Notes under the pieces: model-generated
Seen by the model: only the letters and a program-made list of their open reading frames with translations
The model's database searches: none
What the model was told of the DNA's origin: nothing
Program-made: the position numbers and the translations under genes
DNA from: Flavobacterium ammonificans
GTDB taxonomy: Bacteria; Bacteroidota; Bacteroidia; Flavobacteriales; Flavobacteriaceae
Assembly: GCF_020886115.1 (NCBI RefSeq)
Contig: NZ_AP025185.1
Span: 806,001 to 870,000, forward strand
Reading direction: 5' to 3'
Length of the DNA: 64,000 nt
Shown: one piece after another, positions 31,040 to 40,016 of the stretch
Position numbering within the stretch: the stretch's first letter is position 1
Layout: the number at the start of each line of letters is the position of its first letter

Positions 31040-32593
31040 ATGACAACAATAGCATCTGCATTCGGAATGAAAGAAGCCTTAGCTCAATTGGGCGTAAAAG
31101 ACTTAAATTTAGGAACTTCTACCGGAACTTCTGGTTTTGGTTCAGGTGAAATACTAAAAAGTTATTCTCCTGTGGACGGACAATTAATAGCATCTGTTCA
31201 AACTACATCTGCTGCTGATTATGAAAAAGTAATGCAAAAAGCTACCGAGGCCTTCCAGACTTTCCGAATAATGCCGGCGCCTCAACGAGGAGAAATTGTA
31301 CGTCAGTTTGGAGAAAAATTACGCAAAAATAAAGAAGCCTTGGGTAAACTGGTTTCCTACGAAATGGGAAAATCGTTGCAAGAAGGGTACGGGGAAGTAC
31401 AAGAAATGATAGACATCTGCGATTTCGCAGTTGGGCTTTCGCGCCAGTTACACGGTTTAACAATGCATTCTGAACGTCCGGGTCACCGAATGTATGAGCA
31501 ATACCATTCTTTAGGAGTTGTCGGAATCATTTCGGCATTTAATTTTCCTGTTGCTGTTTGGGCTTGGAATACCGCTTTAGCTTGGATTTGCGGCGATGTT
31601 TGTGTGTGGAAACCTTCTGAAAAAACGCCGCTTTGCGGGATTGCTTGCCAAAATATTATTGCCGAAGTTATCCGCGAAAATAACTTACCAGAAGGGATTT
31701 CTTGTCTAATTAATGGCGATTACAAAATAGGAGAATTACTAACTCAAGATACTAGAGTCCCATTAATTTCTGCAACAGGTTCTACACGAATGGGTAAAAT
31801 TGTAGCTCAAACAGTTGCAAGTCGTTTAGGAAAATCGTTGTTAGAATTAGGAGGGAACAATGCTATTATTGTTACTCCTGATGCAGATATTAAAATGACG
31901 GTTATTGGTGCAGTCTTTGGTGCGGTAGGTACTGCAGGTCAACGGTGTACTTCTACGCGTCGTTTGATTATACATGAAAGTATGTACGATACAGTAAAAG
32001 ATGCTTTAGTATCCGCTTACAAACAATTGCGTATTGGAAATCCATTGGATGAGAAAAACCATGTCGGACCATTGATTGACGTTCAAGCGGTTGCTATGTA
32101 TACTAATGCTTTAGCTAAAGCAGTTGAAGAAGGCGGAAAAATCCTTGTAGAAGGAAAAGTTTTGGTTGGCGAAGGGTATGAGAGCGGTTGTTACGTTCAA
32201 CCTGCAATCGTAGAAGCAGATAATTCTTTTGAAATTGTACAACATGAAACGTTTGCACCAATTTTATATTTATTAAAATATACAGGAGAAGTTACTAATG
32301 CCATTGCTATTCAAAATGGAGTAGCTCAAGGTTTGTCCTCGGCAATAATGACCAATAATCTTCGTGAAGCCGAACTATTTCTATCAGTAGCTGGATCAGA
32401 TTGTGGTATTGCTAATGTAAATATCGGAACTTCAGGCGCTGAAATTGGAGGTGCTTTTGGAGGTGAAAAGGAAACGGGTGGTGGACGCGAATCAGGTTCT
32501 GATGCTTGGAAAGTTTATATGAGACGCCAAACGAATACAATTAATTATACCACAAGTTTGCCATTGGCACAAGGAATTAAATTTGACTTGTAG
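31040..32593 (+). CDS. ALDH7-like aldehyde dehydrogenase (alpha-aminoadipic semialdehyde dehydrogenase type)
   Basis: 517 aa. NAD-dependent ALDH: SAFNFPVAVWAWNTALAWICGD, WKPSEKTPL, glycine motif SATGSTRMGK, LELGGNNAII (catalytic Glu) and GTAGQRCTSTRRL (catalytic Cys). The opening FGMKEALAQLGVKDLNLGTSTG and the HSERPGHRMYEQYHSLGVVG segment are typical of the ALDH7A1/AmaB subgroup that oxidises alpha-aminoadipate semialdehyde in lysine catabolism. Placement beside HAAO suggests amino-acid breakdown; the enzyme might instead serve aminomuconate semialdehyde, though the sequence favours the lysine type. Confidence 0.88.
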   Translation: MTTIASAFGMKEALAQLGVKDLNLGTSTGTSGFGSGEILKSYSPVDGQLIASVQTTSAADYEKVMQKATEAFQTFRIMPAPQRGEIVRQFGEKLRKNKEALGKLVSYEMGKSLQEGYGEVQEMIDICDFAVGLSRQLHGLTMHSERPGHRMYEQYHSLGVVGIISAFNFPVAVWAWNTALAWICGDVCVWKPSEKTPLCGIACQNIIAEVIRENNLPEGISCLINGDYKIGELLTQDTRVPLISATGSTRMGKIVAQTVASRLGKSLLELGGNNAIIVTPDADIKMTVIGAVFGAVGTAGQRCTSTRRLIIHESMYDTVKDALVSAYKQLRIGNPLDEKNHVGPLIDVQAVAMYTNALAKAVEEGGKILVEGKVLVGEGYESGCYVQPAIVEADNSFEIVQHETFAPILYLLKYTGEVTNAIAIQNGVAQGLSSAIMTNNLREAELFLSVAGSDCGIANVNIGTSGAEIGGAFGGEKETGGGRESGSDAWKVYMRRQTNTINYTTSLPLAQGIKFDL

Positions 32594-32611
32594 TAAAGAA
32601 TTATTTAATTT

Positions 32612-32649
32612 AAAAATCCGCTTGAATTACCTAAATCAAGCGGATTTTT
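32612..32649 (+). terminator. Bidirectional terminator between convergent genes
   Basis: AAAAATCCGCTTGA (32612-32625) pairs with TCAAGCGGATTTTT (32636-32649), 14 bp perfect, A-run and T-run flanks. Confidence 0.85.
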
Positions 32650-33375
32650 TTAGTTTCTTCCTTTTTCGTTTGGGTATAAAACATCTAAATTTTCACTTTG
32701 CCAATAGGCTTTAGAATCTACATCCATAATCGTTAACGGTCCTTTAAAAGCGGCTCCAGTATCTACATTCCATACATTCGCCATCTGAACAGGAATTGTT
32801 TTTCCAATTCTTGAAACAGGCGTGTGACCAATATATATTTCGTTATATAGGGCAAAGCGTTTAGGATAAGCAACATCAGTTATTTTCATGGTTTTATCCA
32901 AGGCCAATGCTGTTTCCCAGAGGGTTCTGTCCCAATAAAAAAGATTAGGGAAATATTCAAAATCAACACCATTCATATTGGTAAATCCGGCATGAATGAA
33001 CAATCTATTTTTTTCGTCTAGATGGTAATCTTCTAATGATTCGATGAAAGCGATATGGGCTTCTAAAGTTTTCCCATCTCTTTTTTGATAAGCCGTTACT
33101 GTAGCTTCTCCGCCGTGCTGATACCATTGCGGATTGTCGGTTCCGTTTTTGAGCCACTCCAACAATAAATCATCATGATTGCCACGAATACAAATAATGT
33201 TATGCGACTTTTTCATGGAAATAAGTAAATCAATCACCTCTGGCGATTGGCTCCAGCCATCTACATAATCACCTAAAAAAATCAATTTGTCATGTGGGCT
33301 GACTTTAGCTCTTTCTAAAATTTGATGTAAGGCACGCAAGCCTCCATGAATATCTCCAATAACTAATGTTCTCAT
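32650..33375 (-). CDS. Metallophosphoesterase, PPP-type serine/threonine phosphatase-like
   Basis: 241 aa. Dinuclear metal motifs in order: GDIHGG (residues 7-12), GDYVDGW (36-42), RGNHDDLL (64-71), then later His ligands in FIHAGFTN and IYIGHTP. This is the minimal bacterial PPP layout (PrpA/Bsu1-like, also found in ApaH relatives). Likely a protein phosphatase or dinucleoside polyphosphate hydrolase in the cytosol. Last gene of a three-gene leftward operon with the SDR (8 bp gap) and aldo/keto reductase genes. Confidence 0.9.
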   Translation of the reverse strand: MRTLVIGDIHGGLRALHQILERAKVSPHDKLIFLGDYVDGWSQSPEVIDLLISMKKSHNIICIRGNHDDLLLEWLKNGTDNPQWYQHGGEATVTAYQKRDGKTLEAHIAFIESLEDYHLDEKNRLFIHAGFTNMNGVDFEYFPNLFYWDRTLWETALALDKTMKITDVAYPKRFALYNEIYIGHTPVSRIGKTIPVQMANVWNVDTGAAFKGPLTIMDVDSKAYWQSENLDVLYPNEKGRN

Positions 33376-33383
33376 ATAAATAT

Positions 33384-34139
33384 TTATAAAGAACGATTCA
33401 CAATTCCTGATGACGCCTGTGCAGTTGGCATAACAATCAAATCTGCAATATTCACATGATACGGTCTTGACACCACAAAATGGATAATATCAGCTATATC
33501 TTCTGCTTGCAAAGGAGCAAATCCTTTGTATATATTTTGCGCTTTCTCATCATCGCCTTTAAAACGTACATTACTAAACTCCGTTGAGACCATTCCAGGA
33601 TGAATGGCACCCACGCGAATTCCAAATGGATTCAAATCCATTCGCATTCCTTGGTTCAAAGCATCCACAGCGTGTTTGGTAGCACAATAGACATTTCCGT
33701 TAGGATACACTTCTTTGGCAGCGGTAGAACCAATGTTGATGATGTGTCCTGATTTACGCGCTATCATTTGTGGAATAATCGCTTTGGAAACATACAACAA
33801 ACCTTTGATATTTCCGTCAATCATAGCGTCCCAATCGTCTAGATTACCATTTTGAATAGGGTCCAAACCGTGGGCATTTCCTGCATTATTAATCAAAATA
33901 TCAATTGAAGAAAATGCTTTGGGGAGTGATTCAATTTGCTCAGAAACTGCTTTTTTATCGCGCACATCAAATTGTAAAGTATGCACTTCGGTATGTGAGG
34001 AAAGTGTTTTTTGAAGTTGATCCAAACGATCTTGGCGACGGCCACAAAGTACTAATTTGTAATTATTTTTAGCTAAAATCTCAGCGGTTGCTTTACCAAT
34101 TCCGCTTGTTGCTCCTGTAATTAAGGCTATTTTGGTCAT
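33384..34139 (-). CDS. Short-chain dehydrogenase/reductase (YdfG-like)
   Basis: 251 aa. NADP-binding TGATSGIGKATAE, the NNAGNAHG structural motif, catalytic Ser in HIINIGSTAA and YCATKHAV (Tyr-x-x-x-Lys). An Arg-rich segment CGRRQDRL after the second strand favours NADP(H). Closest in style to YdfG 3-hydroxy acid (serine/3-hydroxypropionate) dehydrogenases; substrate unproven. In one operon with the aldo/keto reductase (14 bp gap) and the phosphatase. Confidence 0.9.
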   Translation of the reverse strand: MTKIALITGATSGIGKATAEILAKNNYKLVLCGRRQDRLDQLQKTLSSHTEVHTLQFDVRDKKAVSEQIESLPKAFSSIDILINNAGNAHGLDPIQNGNLDDWDAMIDGNIKGLLYVSKAIIPQMIARKSGHIINIGSTAAKEVYPNGNVYCATKHAVDALNQGMRMDLNPFGIRVGAIHPGMVSTEFSNVRFKGDDEKAQNIYKGFAPLQAEDIADIIHFVVSRPYHVNIADLIVMPTAQASSGIVNRSL

Positions 34140-34153
34140 TGTTTCTATTTTAT

Positions 34154-35026
34154 TTAAGGTACATTTTTACCCATACTTTCTGTCCAAATTGCAAACCAAT
34201 CTTCTTTTTCAAGAGGTAATTCAGTTGCTTTCATTAAGGCTTGAATTCGTGCTACATTTACCGTACCGGCAATTGGAATTACTTGGGCGGGATGTTGTAA
34301 AATCCAGGACAACAAGATCGTATCTGAACCCACTTCATATTTTGCAACCAATTGCGCCAATAATTTTTTCATGCGTCGGGTCTGCTCATTGTCTTCTCGA
34401 AACACACTACCTAATGGGTTCCACGACATAGGACGAATACCATGAGTTTGCATATAGTCTAAACTCCCATCTAACATTGCCTCATGATGGGACGCAGAGA
34501 ATTGAATTTGGTTAAAACTAACTTCGGTTTTTTGACGAATTAATTCGGTTTGTGACGTAGTGAAATTCGACAAACCAAAATCGATAATTTTCCCATCAGA
34601 TTTTAATTTCGTTACTGCTTCGGCAATTTCGTCAGCCTGCATCAAAGGACTCGGGCGGTGCAATAAAAGCACGTCTAAATAGTCTGTCGCTAAGTTTTTC
34701 AACGAATTCTCTACGGACCAAATAATATAGTCTTTGGAATATTCGTAATGTTTTATAGAATTGTTCCGGTTTTTGGTCACCATTTGGATACCACATTTCG
34801 AAATCAATTGAATTTTAGATCGGTCAAATGTGCTTGAAACCAAAGCTTTTCCAAAATCAGCTTCCGTGGTATAATCACCATAAATATCGGCATGATCAAA
34901 AGTTGAAATTTTGTTTTCGAGGCAAAGATGGATAATATTATCCATTTCTTTAGTATTGAGTTTTTTATCCCAAATCCCCCAGTTCATTACTCCCGCAATT
35001 ATGGGAGATAAAGTCGATTTACTCAT
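34154..35026 (-). CDS. Aldo/keto reductase
   Basis: 290 aa TIM-barrel AKR (YdhF-like). Catalytic tetrad visible: Asp in FDHADIYGDY, Tyr four residues on, Lys in LISKCGI and His in VLLLHRPSP. Cofactor-binding end: QVIPIAGTVNVARIQALMKAT. NADPH-dependent reduction of carbonyl compounds; the physiological substrate is not readable. First gene of the three-gene leftward operon. Confidence 0.92.
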   Translation of the reverse strand: MSKSTLSPIIAGVMNWGIWDKKLNTKEMDNIIHLCLENKISTFDHADIYGDYTTEADFGKALVSSTFDRSKIQLISKCGIQMVTKNRNNSIKHYEYSKDYIIWSVENSLKNLATDYLDVLLLHRPSPLMQADEIAEAVTKLKSDGKIIDFGLSNFTTSQTELIRQKTEVSFNQIQFSASHHEAMLDGSLDYMQTHGIRPMSWNPLGSVFREDNEQTRRMKKLLAQLVAKYEVGSDTILLSWILQHPAQVIPIAGTVNVARIQALMKATELPLEKEDWFAIWTESMGKNVP

Positions 35027-35238
35027 AGTAGTATTGCCTCTTTTACGTTTTTATTTCAAGTATTTTAATCCGATTTTAATCGAGATTTTAAAAATAGATA
35101 AATTTGATCATAAATCCACCTTTAAATTAGGTTTTTAGCTAAAGTTTTAACCATTCTTTAACATCGTACTTCTAAAAAATAATTCAATTTGCACTCGCAA
35201 ATGGCAACCACATTAAAAATGGTTTAAAATATATCACA

Positions 35239-36243
35239 ATGGAAGAGAATACAGCGTCTTTAGACATTAGAGCAATCAACGAGAAAATAGAAAGAGAAAG
35301 TGCTTTTATTGATCTCCTAACTATGGAAATGAATAAAGTAATTGTAGGTCAAAAGCACATGGTGGAACGATTGTTAATTGGGCTTTTGGGTCAAGGACAT
35401 ATCTTGTTAGAAGGGGTTCCTGGACTGGCTAAAACTTTGGCAATTAATACGCTTTCGCAAGCTGTAGCTGGTTCGTTTAGCCGAATCCAATTCACACCAG
35501 ACTTATTGCCTGCCGATGTAGTGGGAACGATGATTTACAACATCAAGCAAAATGAATTCTCAATTAAAAAAGGACCGATTTTTGCCAATTTCGTCTTAGC
35601 GGATGAGATTAACCGTGCGCCAGCCAAAGTGCAATCAGCTTTATTAGAGGCGATGCAGGAAAAACAAGTGACTATTGGCGATACTACTTTTAAATTAGAT
35701 AAGCCATTTTTAGTTTTGGCTACGCAAAACCCAATTGAGCAAGAAGGAACCTATCAGTTGCCAGAAGCACAAGTCGATCGTTTTATGTTGAAAACAGTGA
35801 TTGATTATCCAAAAATGGATGAAGAGCGTTTGGTGATTCGTCAGAATTTGAGTGGTAGCTACGAAAAAGTAAACCAAGTCGTTTCTATCGAACAAATTTT
35901 ACGCGCACAAGAGGCAGTTCGTGAAGTGTATATGGATGAAAAAATCGAGAAATATATTTTAGATATTATTTTCGCTACGCGTTATCCAGAAAAATACAAA
36001 CTAGCCGACTTGAAGCCGTTGATTAGTTTTGGTTCTTCGCCACGTGGAAGTATCAACTTGGCAAATGCCGCTAAATGTTATGCCTTCATTAAACGCCGTG
36101 GGTATGTTATTCCAGAAGACGTTCGTGCCGTTGTTCATGATGTATTGCGACACAGAATTGGTGTTACTTACGAAGCAGAAGCTGAAAACATTACTTCTGT
36201 GGATATCATCAACAAAATCGTTAACGAAGTTGAGGTTCCCTAA
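35239..36243 (+). CDS. MoxR family AAA+ ATPase
   Basis: 334 aa. Walker A variant GVPGLAKT (about 61-68), Walker B LADEINRAPAKVQSALLEAM, sensor 1 LATQNPIEQEGTYQLPEAQ with the arginine finger near VDRFML, and sensor 2 SPRGSINLANAAK. MoxR proteins act as chaperones with VWA-domain partners; here it heads the bat operon (DUF58 protein, BatA, BatB), the standard Bacteroidetes order. In the cytosol at the inner membrane. Confidence 0.95.
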   Translation: MEENTASLDIRAINEKIERESAFIDLLTMEMNKVIVGQKHMVERLLIGLLGQGHILLEGVPGLAKTLAINTLSQAVAGSFSRIQFTPDLLPADVVGTMIYNIKQNEFSIKKGPIFANFVLADEINRAPAKVQSALLEAMQEKQVTIGDTTFKLDKPFLVLATQNPIEQEGTYQLPEAQVDRFMLKTVIDYPKMDEERLVIRQNLSGSYEKVNQVVSIEQILRAQEAVREVYMDEKIEKYILDIIFATRYPEKYKLADLKPLISFGSSPRGSINLANAAKCYAFIKRRGYVIPEDVRAVVHDVLRHRIGVTYEAEAENITSVDIINKIVNEVEVP

Positions 36244-36305
36244 AAGTAATTAGTCAAAAGCCATTAGCAAGTCTGATGCCTATTGCCTATTGCCTAAATA
36301 ACAAA
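36244..36305. repeat. Repeat-like intergenic stretch between moxR and the DUF58 gene
   Basis: GTCAAAAGCCATTAGCAAG, then CCTATTGCCTATTGCC: a tandem CCTATTG pair within an otherwise promoterless operon gap. It reads as intergenic repeat text of Flavobacterium genomes, not as coding. Confidence 0.45.
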
Positions 36306-37169
36306 ATGGATACAAAAGACCTACTCAAAAAAGTCCGAAAAATAGAAATCAAAACCCGAAGATTGAGTGATCATATCTTCTCGGGAGAATACCATACGTC
36401 TTTTAAAGGACGTGGAATGACTTTTAGCGAAGTACGTCAATACCAATATGGAGATGATATTCGTGCGATTGACTGGAATGTTACCGCACGTTATAACGAG
36501 GCACATGTTAAAGTTTTTGAAGAAGAACGTGAATTGACGATGATGTTAATGGTTGATATTTCGGGTTCAGAGAGTTTTGGTTCCAAAAATCAGTTTAAAA
36601 AAGACATTGTCACAGAAATTGCCGCTACTATGGCTTTTTCTGCAACGCAAAATAATGATAAGATTGGGTTAATTCTATTTTCAGATGAAATCGAATTATA
36701 CATTCCACCCAAAAAAGGCCGCTCGCATGTGTTGCGAATCATTCGCGAACTCATCGAGTTTGAACCTAAAAGCAATAAAACCGATTTGGCACAAGCCCTA
36801 AAATTCTTGTCGGGAACACAAAAAAAGAAAGCTATCGTTTTTGTTATTTCTGATTTTATGACTCAGGAATACGAACAAACATTGAAAATAGCTTCAAAAA
36901 AGCACGACATTACTGGAATTCGAGTATATGACATTCGCGAAGAAAAAATGCCGAATTTAGGCATGGTTCCTATGTTGGACGCCGAAACAGGAGTAGTCCA
37001 ATTAGTAGATACAGGTTCTAAATCGGTTCGTTTGAACTATGAAAAACACTATTACGATCGAGTGAATTATTTTAAAGAAACCTTCAGTAAATCAGGCGCT
37101 GGAGTCGTGAACACCCGAGTTGATGAAAGTTATGTAACCAAATTATTAGGGTATTTTAAATCGAGATAG
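36306..37169 (+). CDS. DUF58 domain protein of the bat operon
   Basis: 287 aa from ATG 36306 (MDTKDLLKKVRKIEIKTRRL). The in-frame upstream ATG at 36276 lies in a low-complexity repeat-like gap and adds non-conserved residues. The family core is clear: HIFSGEYHTSFKGRGMTFSEVRQYQYGDDIRAIDWNVTAR, with a VWA-like fold whose MIDAS-like motif is MVDISGSESFG. Works with MoxR; possible membrane-associated scaffold. Confidence 0.92.
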   Translation: MDTKDLLKKVRKIEIKTRRLSDHIFSGEYHTSFKGRGMTFSEVRQYQYGDDIRAIDWNVTARYNEAHVKVFEEERELTMMLMVDISGSESFGSKNQFKKDIVTEIAATMAFSATQNNDKIGLILFSDEIELYIPPKKGRSHVLRIIRELIEFEPKSNKTDLAQALKFLSGTQKKKAIVFVISDFMTQEYEQTLKIASKKHDITGIRVYDIREEKMPNLGMVPMLDAETGVVQLVDTGSKSVRLNYEKHYYDRVNYFKETFSKSGAGVVNTRVDESYVTKLLGYFKSR

Positions 37170-37261
37170 AGATTTTAGATTAAGTAGTATTTTAAATAGT
37201 AAAATCAAAAATCACTAATCGTTAATCAACAATCAGAAATCAAAATTTCTGAATAGAATAA
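37170..37261. repeat. Repeat-like intergenic stretch before the 541-aa bat gene
   Basis: Contains overlapping AATCA units (AAAATCAAAAATCAC, AATCGTTAATCAACAATCAG, AAATCAAAA). Tandem-like, non-coding. Confidence 0.4.
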
Positions 37262-38887
37262 ATGAAAAAAATAGCATACATAGTATTGTTTCTAATTTCC
37301 ACTTCCCTTTTTGCACAAAAAGTGACAACGGCTTTGGACACAACGCGCAATAAAATTGGCGCCGAGTTCAAATTGACCTTGAAAGCTTCCGTTGATACTG
37401 CTGCCAGAGTGGTTTTTCCTAAATTGAAAAACTTTGGAGCATTGGAAGTGATTCGTTCGTATCCAATAGATACTATTTGGAATGACGATCGCTACGAATT
37501 GGTTAAAATATATGGCTTAACCCAATTTGATTCTGGGAAATATACTATTCCAAGAGTGCCAATATTGATTAACAAAAAACCCTTTTTTTCCGACTCACTT
37601 TTGGTTGAGGTAGCTAATGTGAAAGTAGATACGTTACAACAAAAAATGTACGACATCAAGAACATTGTGGCAGCTGAGAGTCATTGGGGAAATTGGTGGA
37701 AGTATTTATTAGCGATTATAATCCTTGCAGGAATAGGAGCTTTCGCGTACTGGTACTTTAAGAAAAGGCAAAACAAAGAGACTGAAGAAGAAGTCTATAA
37801 AACACCTATCGAAAAAGCAACCTCTTTATTGACCATTTTGGAGCAAAAAGAATTGTGGCAAAACGGAGAAATCAAAGAATATTATAGTGAATTGACAGAC
37901 ATAGCTAGAAACTATATCGAAGAGGCTATCGAAATTCCAGCGATGGAAAGTACGACTTCGGAACTGATTACTGCTTTGAGAGCGGCTTCTGTCAAAAAGA
38001 AAATGACACTTTCTAAAGAAACAATCGAAAACTTAGAACGTGTTTTAAAACAAGCCGATTTGGTAAAATTTGCTAAATCTAAACCGCTTGATTTCGAAAT
38101 CACCGAGGATAGGAATAAGATTCAAAAAGCGATTTTAACTTTGGATAAGGCGATTCCAGTTGATGTGCCTGAAGAGGAAGATTTGCTATTAAACGAGGCG
38201 CAAAGACAACAGCAAATCCAATTGCAATTAAAGAAAAAGAAAGCGAAACAAATTCGTACTGCGATTGTTTCAGTAGTACTTTTACTTGTTTTAGTAACCG
38301 GATTTTTTGTGGTAACTCGTGGTTTTGGATATGTTATCGATACTGTTTTTGGTCGTGAAACCAAAGAATTATTAGAAGGCGAATGGGTAAAAAGTGAATA
38401 CGGAAATCCAGGAATTCTAATTGAAACTCCTCAAGTGTTAAAACGTATTGATGCTGAAAAAGTGTTGCCAAAAAACACCATGGCGTTGATTAAAGAAATG
38501 CAGTTGTTTCAATATGGCGACATGATGAATGGGTTTTACATTATGGTTTCTACCAGTCAATTCAAACAACCAACGGATATTGATTTGGCAAAAGCCATGG
38601 AAGGAAATTTAAAAATAATTGAAGCCCAAGGCGGTCAAAATATTATCGTTAAACAAGAAGACTTTGAAACCGAAAGCGGTGTACAAGGTATGAAAGGTTA
38701 TGGGACGATGTCTATGTTAAATCCTTTGACCAAGTCGAGTGAAAAAGTATATTATGAGATTTTATACTTCAAACAAAATCAAGGATTACAACAAATTATG
38801 ATTGTATTTCCTGAAGGCGATCAATACGGAAGCGCCATTGCAGAGCGAATGTTACAATCAGTTGAACTAAGACAAGCCAGTAATTAA
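37262..38887 (+). CDS. Bat operon membrane protein with two transmembrane segments
   Basis: 541 aa. Signal peptide 1-18 (SLFAQ end); beta-sandwich about 20-130 like the N-terminal domain of BatD; membrane helix about 145-165 (YLLAIIILAGIGAFAYWYF); helical cytosolic segment with a Lys-rich stretch about 315-323 (LKKKKAKQI); second membrane helix about 326-347; then an extracytoplasmic domain about 360-541 of unknown family. Its stop overlaps the batA start as TAATG. A protein in this position is usual in Flavobacteriia bat operons. Exact role unknown. Confidence 0.75.
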   Translation: MKKIAYIVLFLISTSLFAQKVTTALDTTRNKIGAEFKLTLKASVDTAARVVFPKLKNFGALEVIRSYPIDTIWNDDRYELVKIYGLTQFDSGKYTIPRVPILINKKPFFSDSLLVEVANVKVDTLQQKMYDIKNIVAAESHWGNWWKYLLAIIILAGIGAFAYWYFKKRQNKETEEEVYKTPIEKATSLLTILEQKELWQNGEIKEYYSELTDIARNYIEEAIEIPAMESTTSELITALRAASVKKKMTLSKETIENLERVLKQADLVKFAKSKPLDFEITEDRNKIQKAILTLDKAIPVDVPEEEDLLLNEAQRQQQIQLQLKKKKAKQIRTAIVSVVLLLVLVTGFFVVTRGFGYVIDTVFGRETKELLEGEWVKSEYGNPGILIETPQVLKRIDAEKVLPKNTMALIKEMQLFQYGDMMNGFYIMVSTSQFKQPTDIDLAKAMEGNLKIIEAQGGQNIIVKQEDFETESGVQGMKGYGTMSMLNPLTKSSEKVYYEILYFKQNQGLQQIMIVFPEGDQYGSAIAERMLQSVELRQASN

Positions 38888-39888
38888 TGGAAAAATTAAG
38901 TTTTTTAAATCCAGATTTTTTTTGGTTGTTGTTGTTGATTCCAGCGGCAGCTGCTTGGTTGTACTTGAAAAGAGACCAACAAACGGCGACTTTAAAAATA
39001 AGTTCAACGGAAGGGTTCTCAGGTTCTAAATCGTTTTTTGTGAAGTTGTATCCCTTTTTAGGGGTATTTCGTTTATTGGCATTGACGGCTTTAATTGTAG
39101 CGATGGCTCGACCAAGAACGGTGGATATTAGTAACAAAACCAAAACAACAAAAGGAATTGATATTGTAATGGCGATTGACGTTTCGGGAAGTATGTTAGC
39201 CAAGGATTTGAAACCGAACCGAATGGAAGCTTTGAAAAAAGTGGCAGCTAGTTTTGTTGACGAAAGACCCAATGACCGAATCGGATTAGTAGTCTATGCT
39301 TCTGAAGCGTATACTAAAACTCCGGTAACAAGTGATAAAGCGATTATACTGCAAGCGATAGAAAGTATCAAATACGATAATGTATTGCAAGACGGAACGG
39401 GAATCGGAATGGGATTGGCGACAGCCGTAAACCGTTTGAAAGATAGTAAAGCCAAAAGCAAAGTGATTATTTTATTGACTGATGGTGTAAATAACGCTGG
39501 ATTTATTGAGCCAGAAACAGCTTCTGATATTGCAAAGCAATACGGAATCAAAGTCTATACAGTGGGAATTGGAACCAATGGAATGGCTGAATTTCCGTAT
39601 GCGATTGCACCTAACGGACAATTTTTATTCCGTATGATGCAAGTAGAAATTGACGAACAGTTAATGAAAAATATTGCGCGTAAAACAGACGGAAAATATT
39701 TCAGAGCGACAAGTAACAATAAGTTAGAAGAAATATATGCAGCCATCAATAAATTAGAAACTACAGAAATTGAAGAGTTGAAATTTTATGATTATGATGA
39801 AAAATACAGACCCTTTGTTTGGTTAGCAGGTTTTTTATTGTTGCTAGAATTAGGATTGCGAAATACGGTTTACCGATCATTTATTTAA
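38887..39888 (+). CDS. batA: VWA domain membrane protein BatA
   Basis: 333 aa. Two N-terminal membrane helices (FFWLLLLIPAAAAWLYL; FRLLALTALIVAMARPRTVD), a VWA domain with a full MIDAS (VMAIDVSGSML; LQDGTGIGMGLATA; ILLTDGVNN) facing the periplasm, and a C-terminal helix (PFVWLAGFLLLLELGL). Bat proteins form a complex linked to aerotolerance and envelope stress in Bacteroides. The ATG overlaps the previous stop (TAATG). Confidence 0.93.
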   Translation: MEKLSFLNPDFFWLLLLIPAAAAWLYLKRDQQTATLKISSTEGFSGSKSFFVKLYPFLGVFRLLALTALIVAMARPRTVDISNKTKTTKGIDIVMAIDVSGSMLAKDLKPNRMEALKKVAASFVDERPNDRIGLVVYASEAYTKTPVTSDKAIILQAIESIKYDNVLQDGTGIGMGLATAVNRLKDSKAKSKVIILLTDGVNNAGFIEPETASDIAKQYGIKVYTVGIGTNGMAEFPYAIAPNGQFLFRMMQVEIDEQLMKNIARKTDGKYFRATSNNKLEEIYAAINKLETTEIEELKFYDYDEKYRPFVWLAGFLLLLELGLRNTVYRSFI

Positions 39889-40016
39889 ATTATTTAAACA
39901 CAAAGATCACAAGGAACGCACAGGGCACACAGTAGATTTTGAATATACAACATAGAAAATAGTGAACTTAGTGTAATTACTTAGTGAACTTAGTGGTTAA
40001 AAAGAGAAATTCAATA
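39889..40016. repeat. Repeat-like intergenic stretch between batA and batB
   Basis: AACACAAAGATCACAAGG, ACGCACAGGGCACACAG, then two near copies TAGTGAACTTAGTG (39960-39973 and 39982-39995). A typical Flavobacterium intergenic style; related words appear before batE (AACACTAAGGACACAATG at 43611-43628). Confidence 0.5.
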
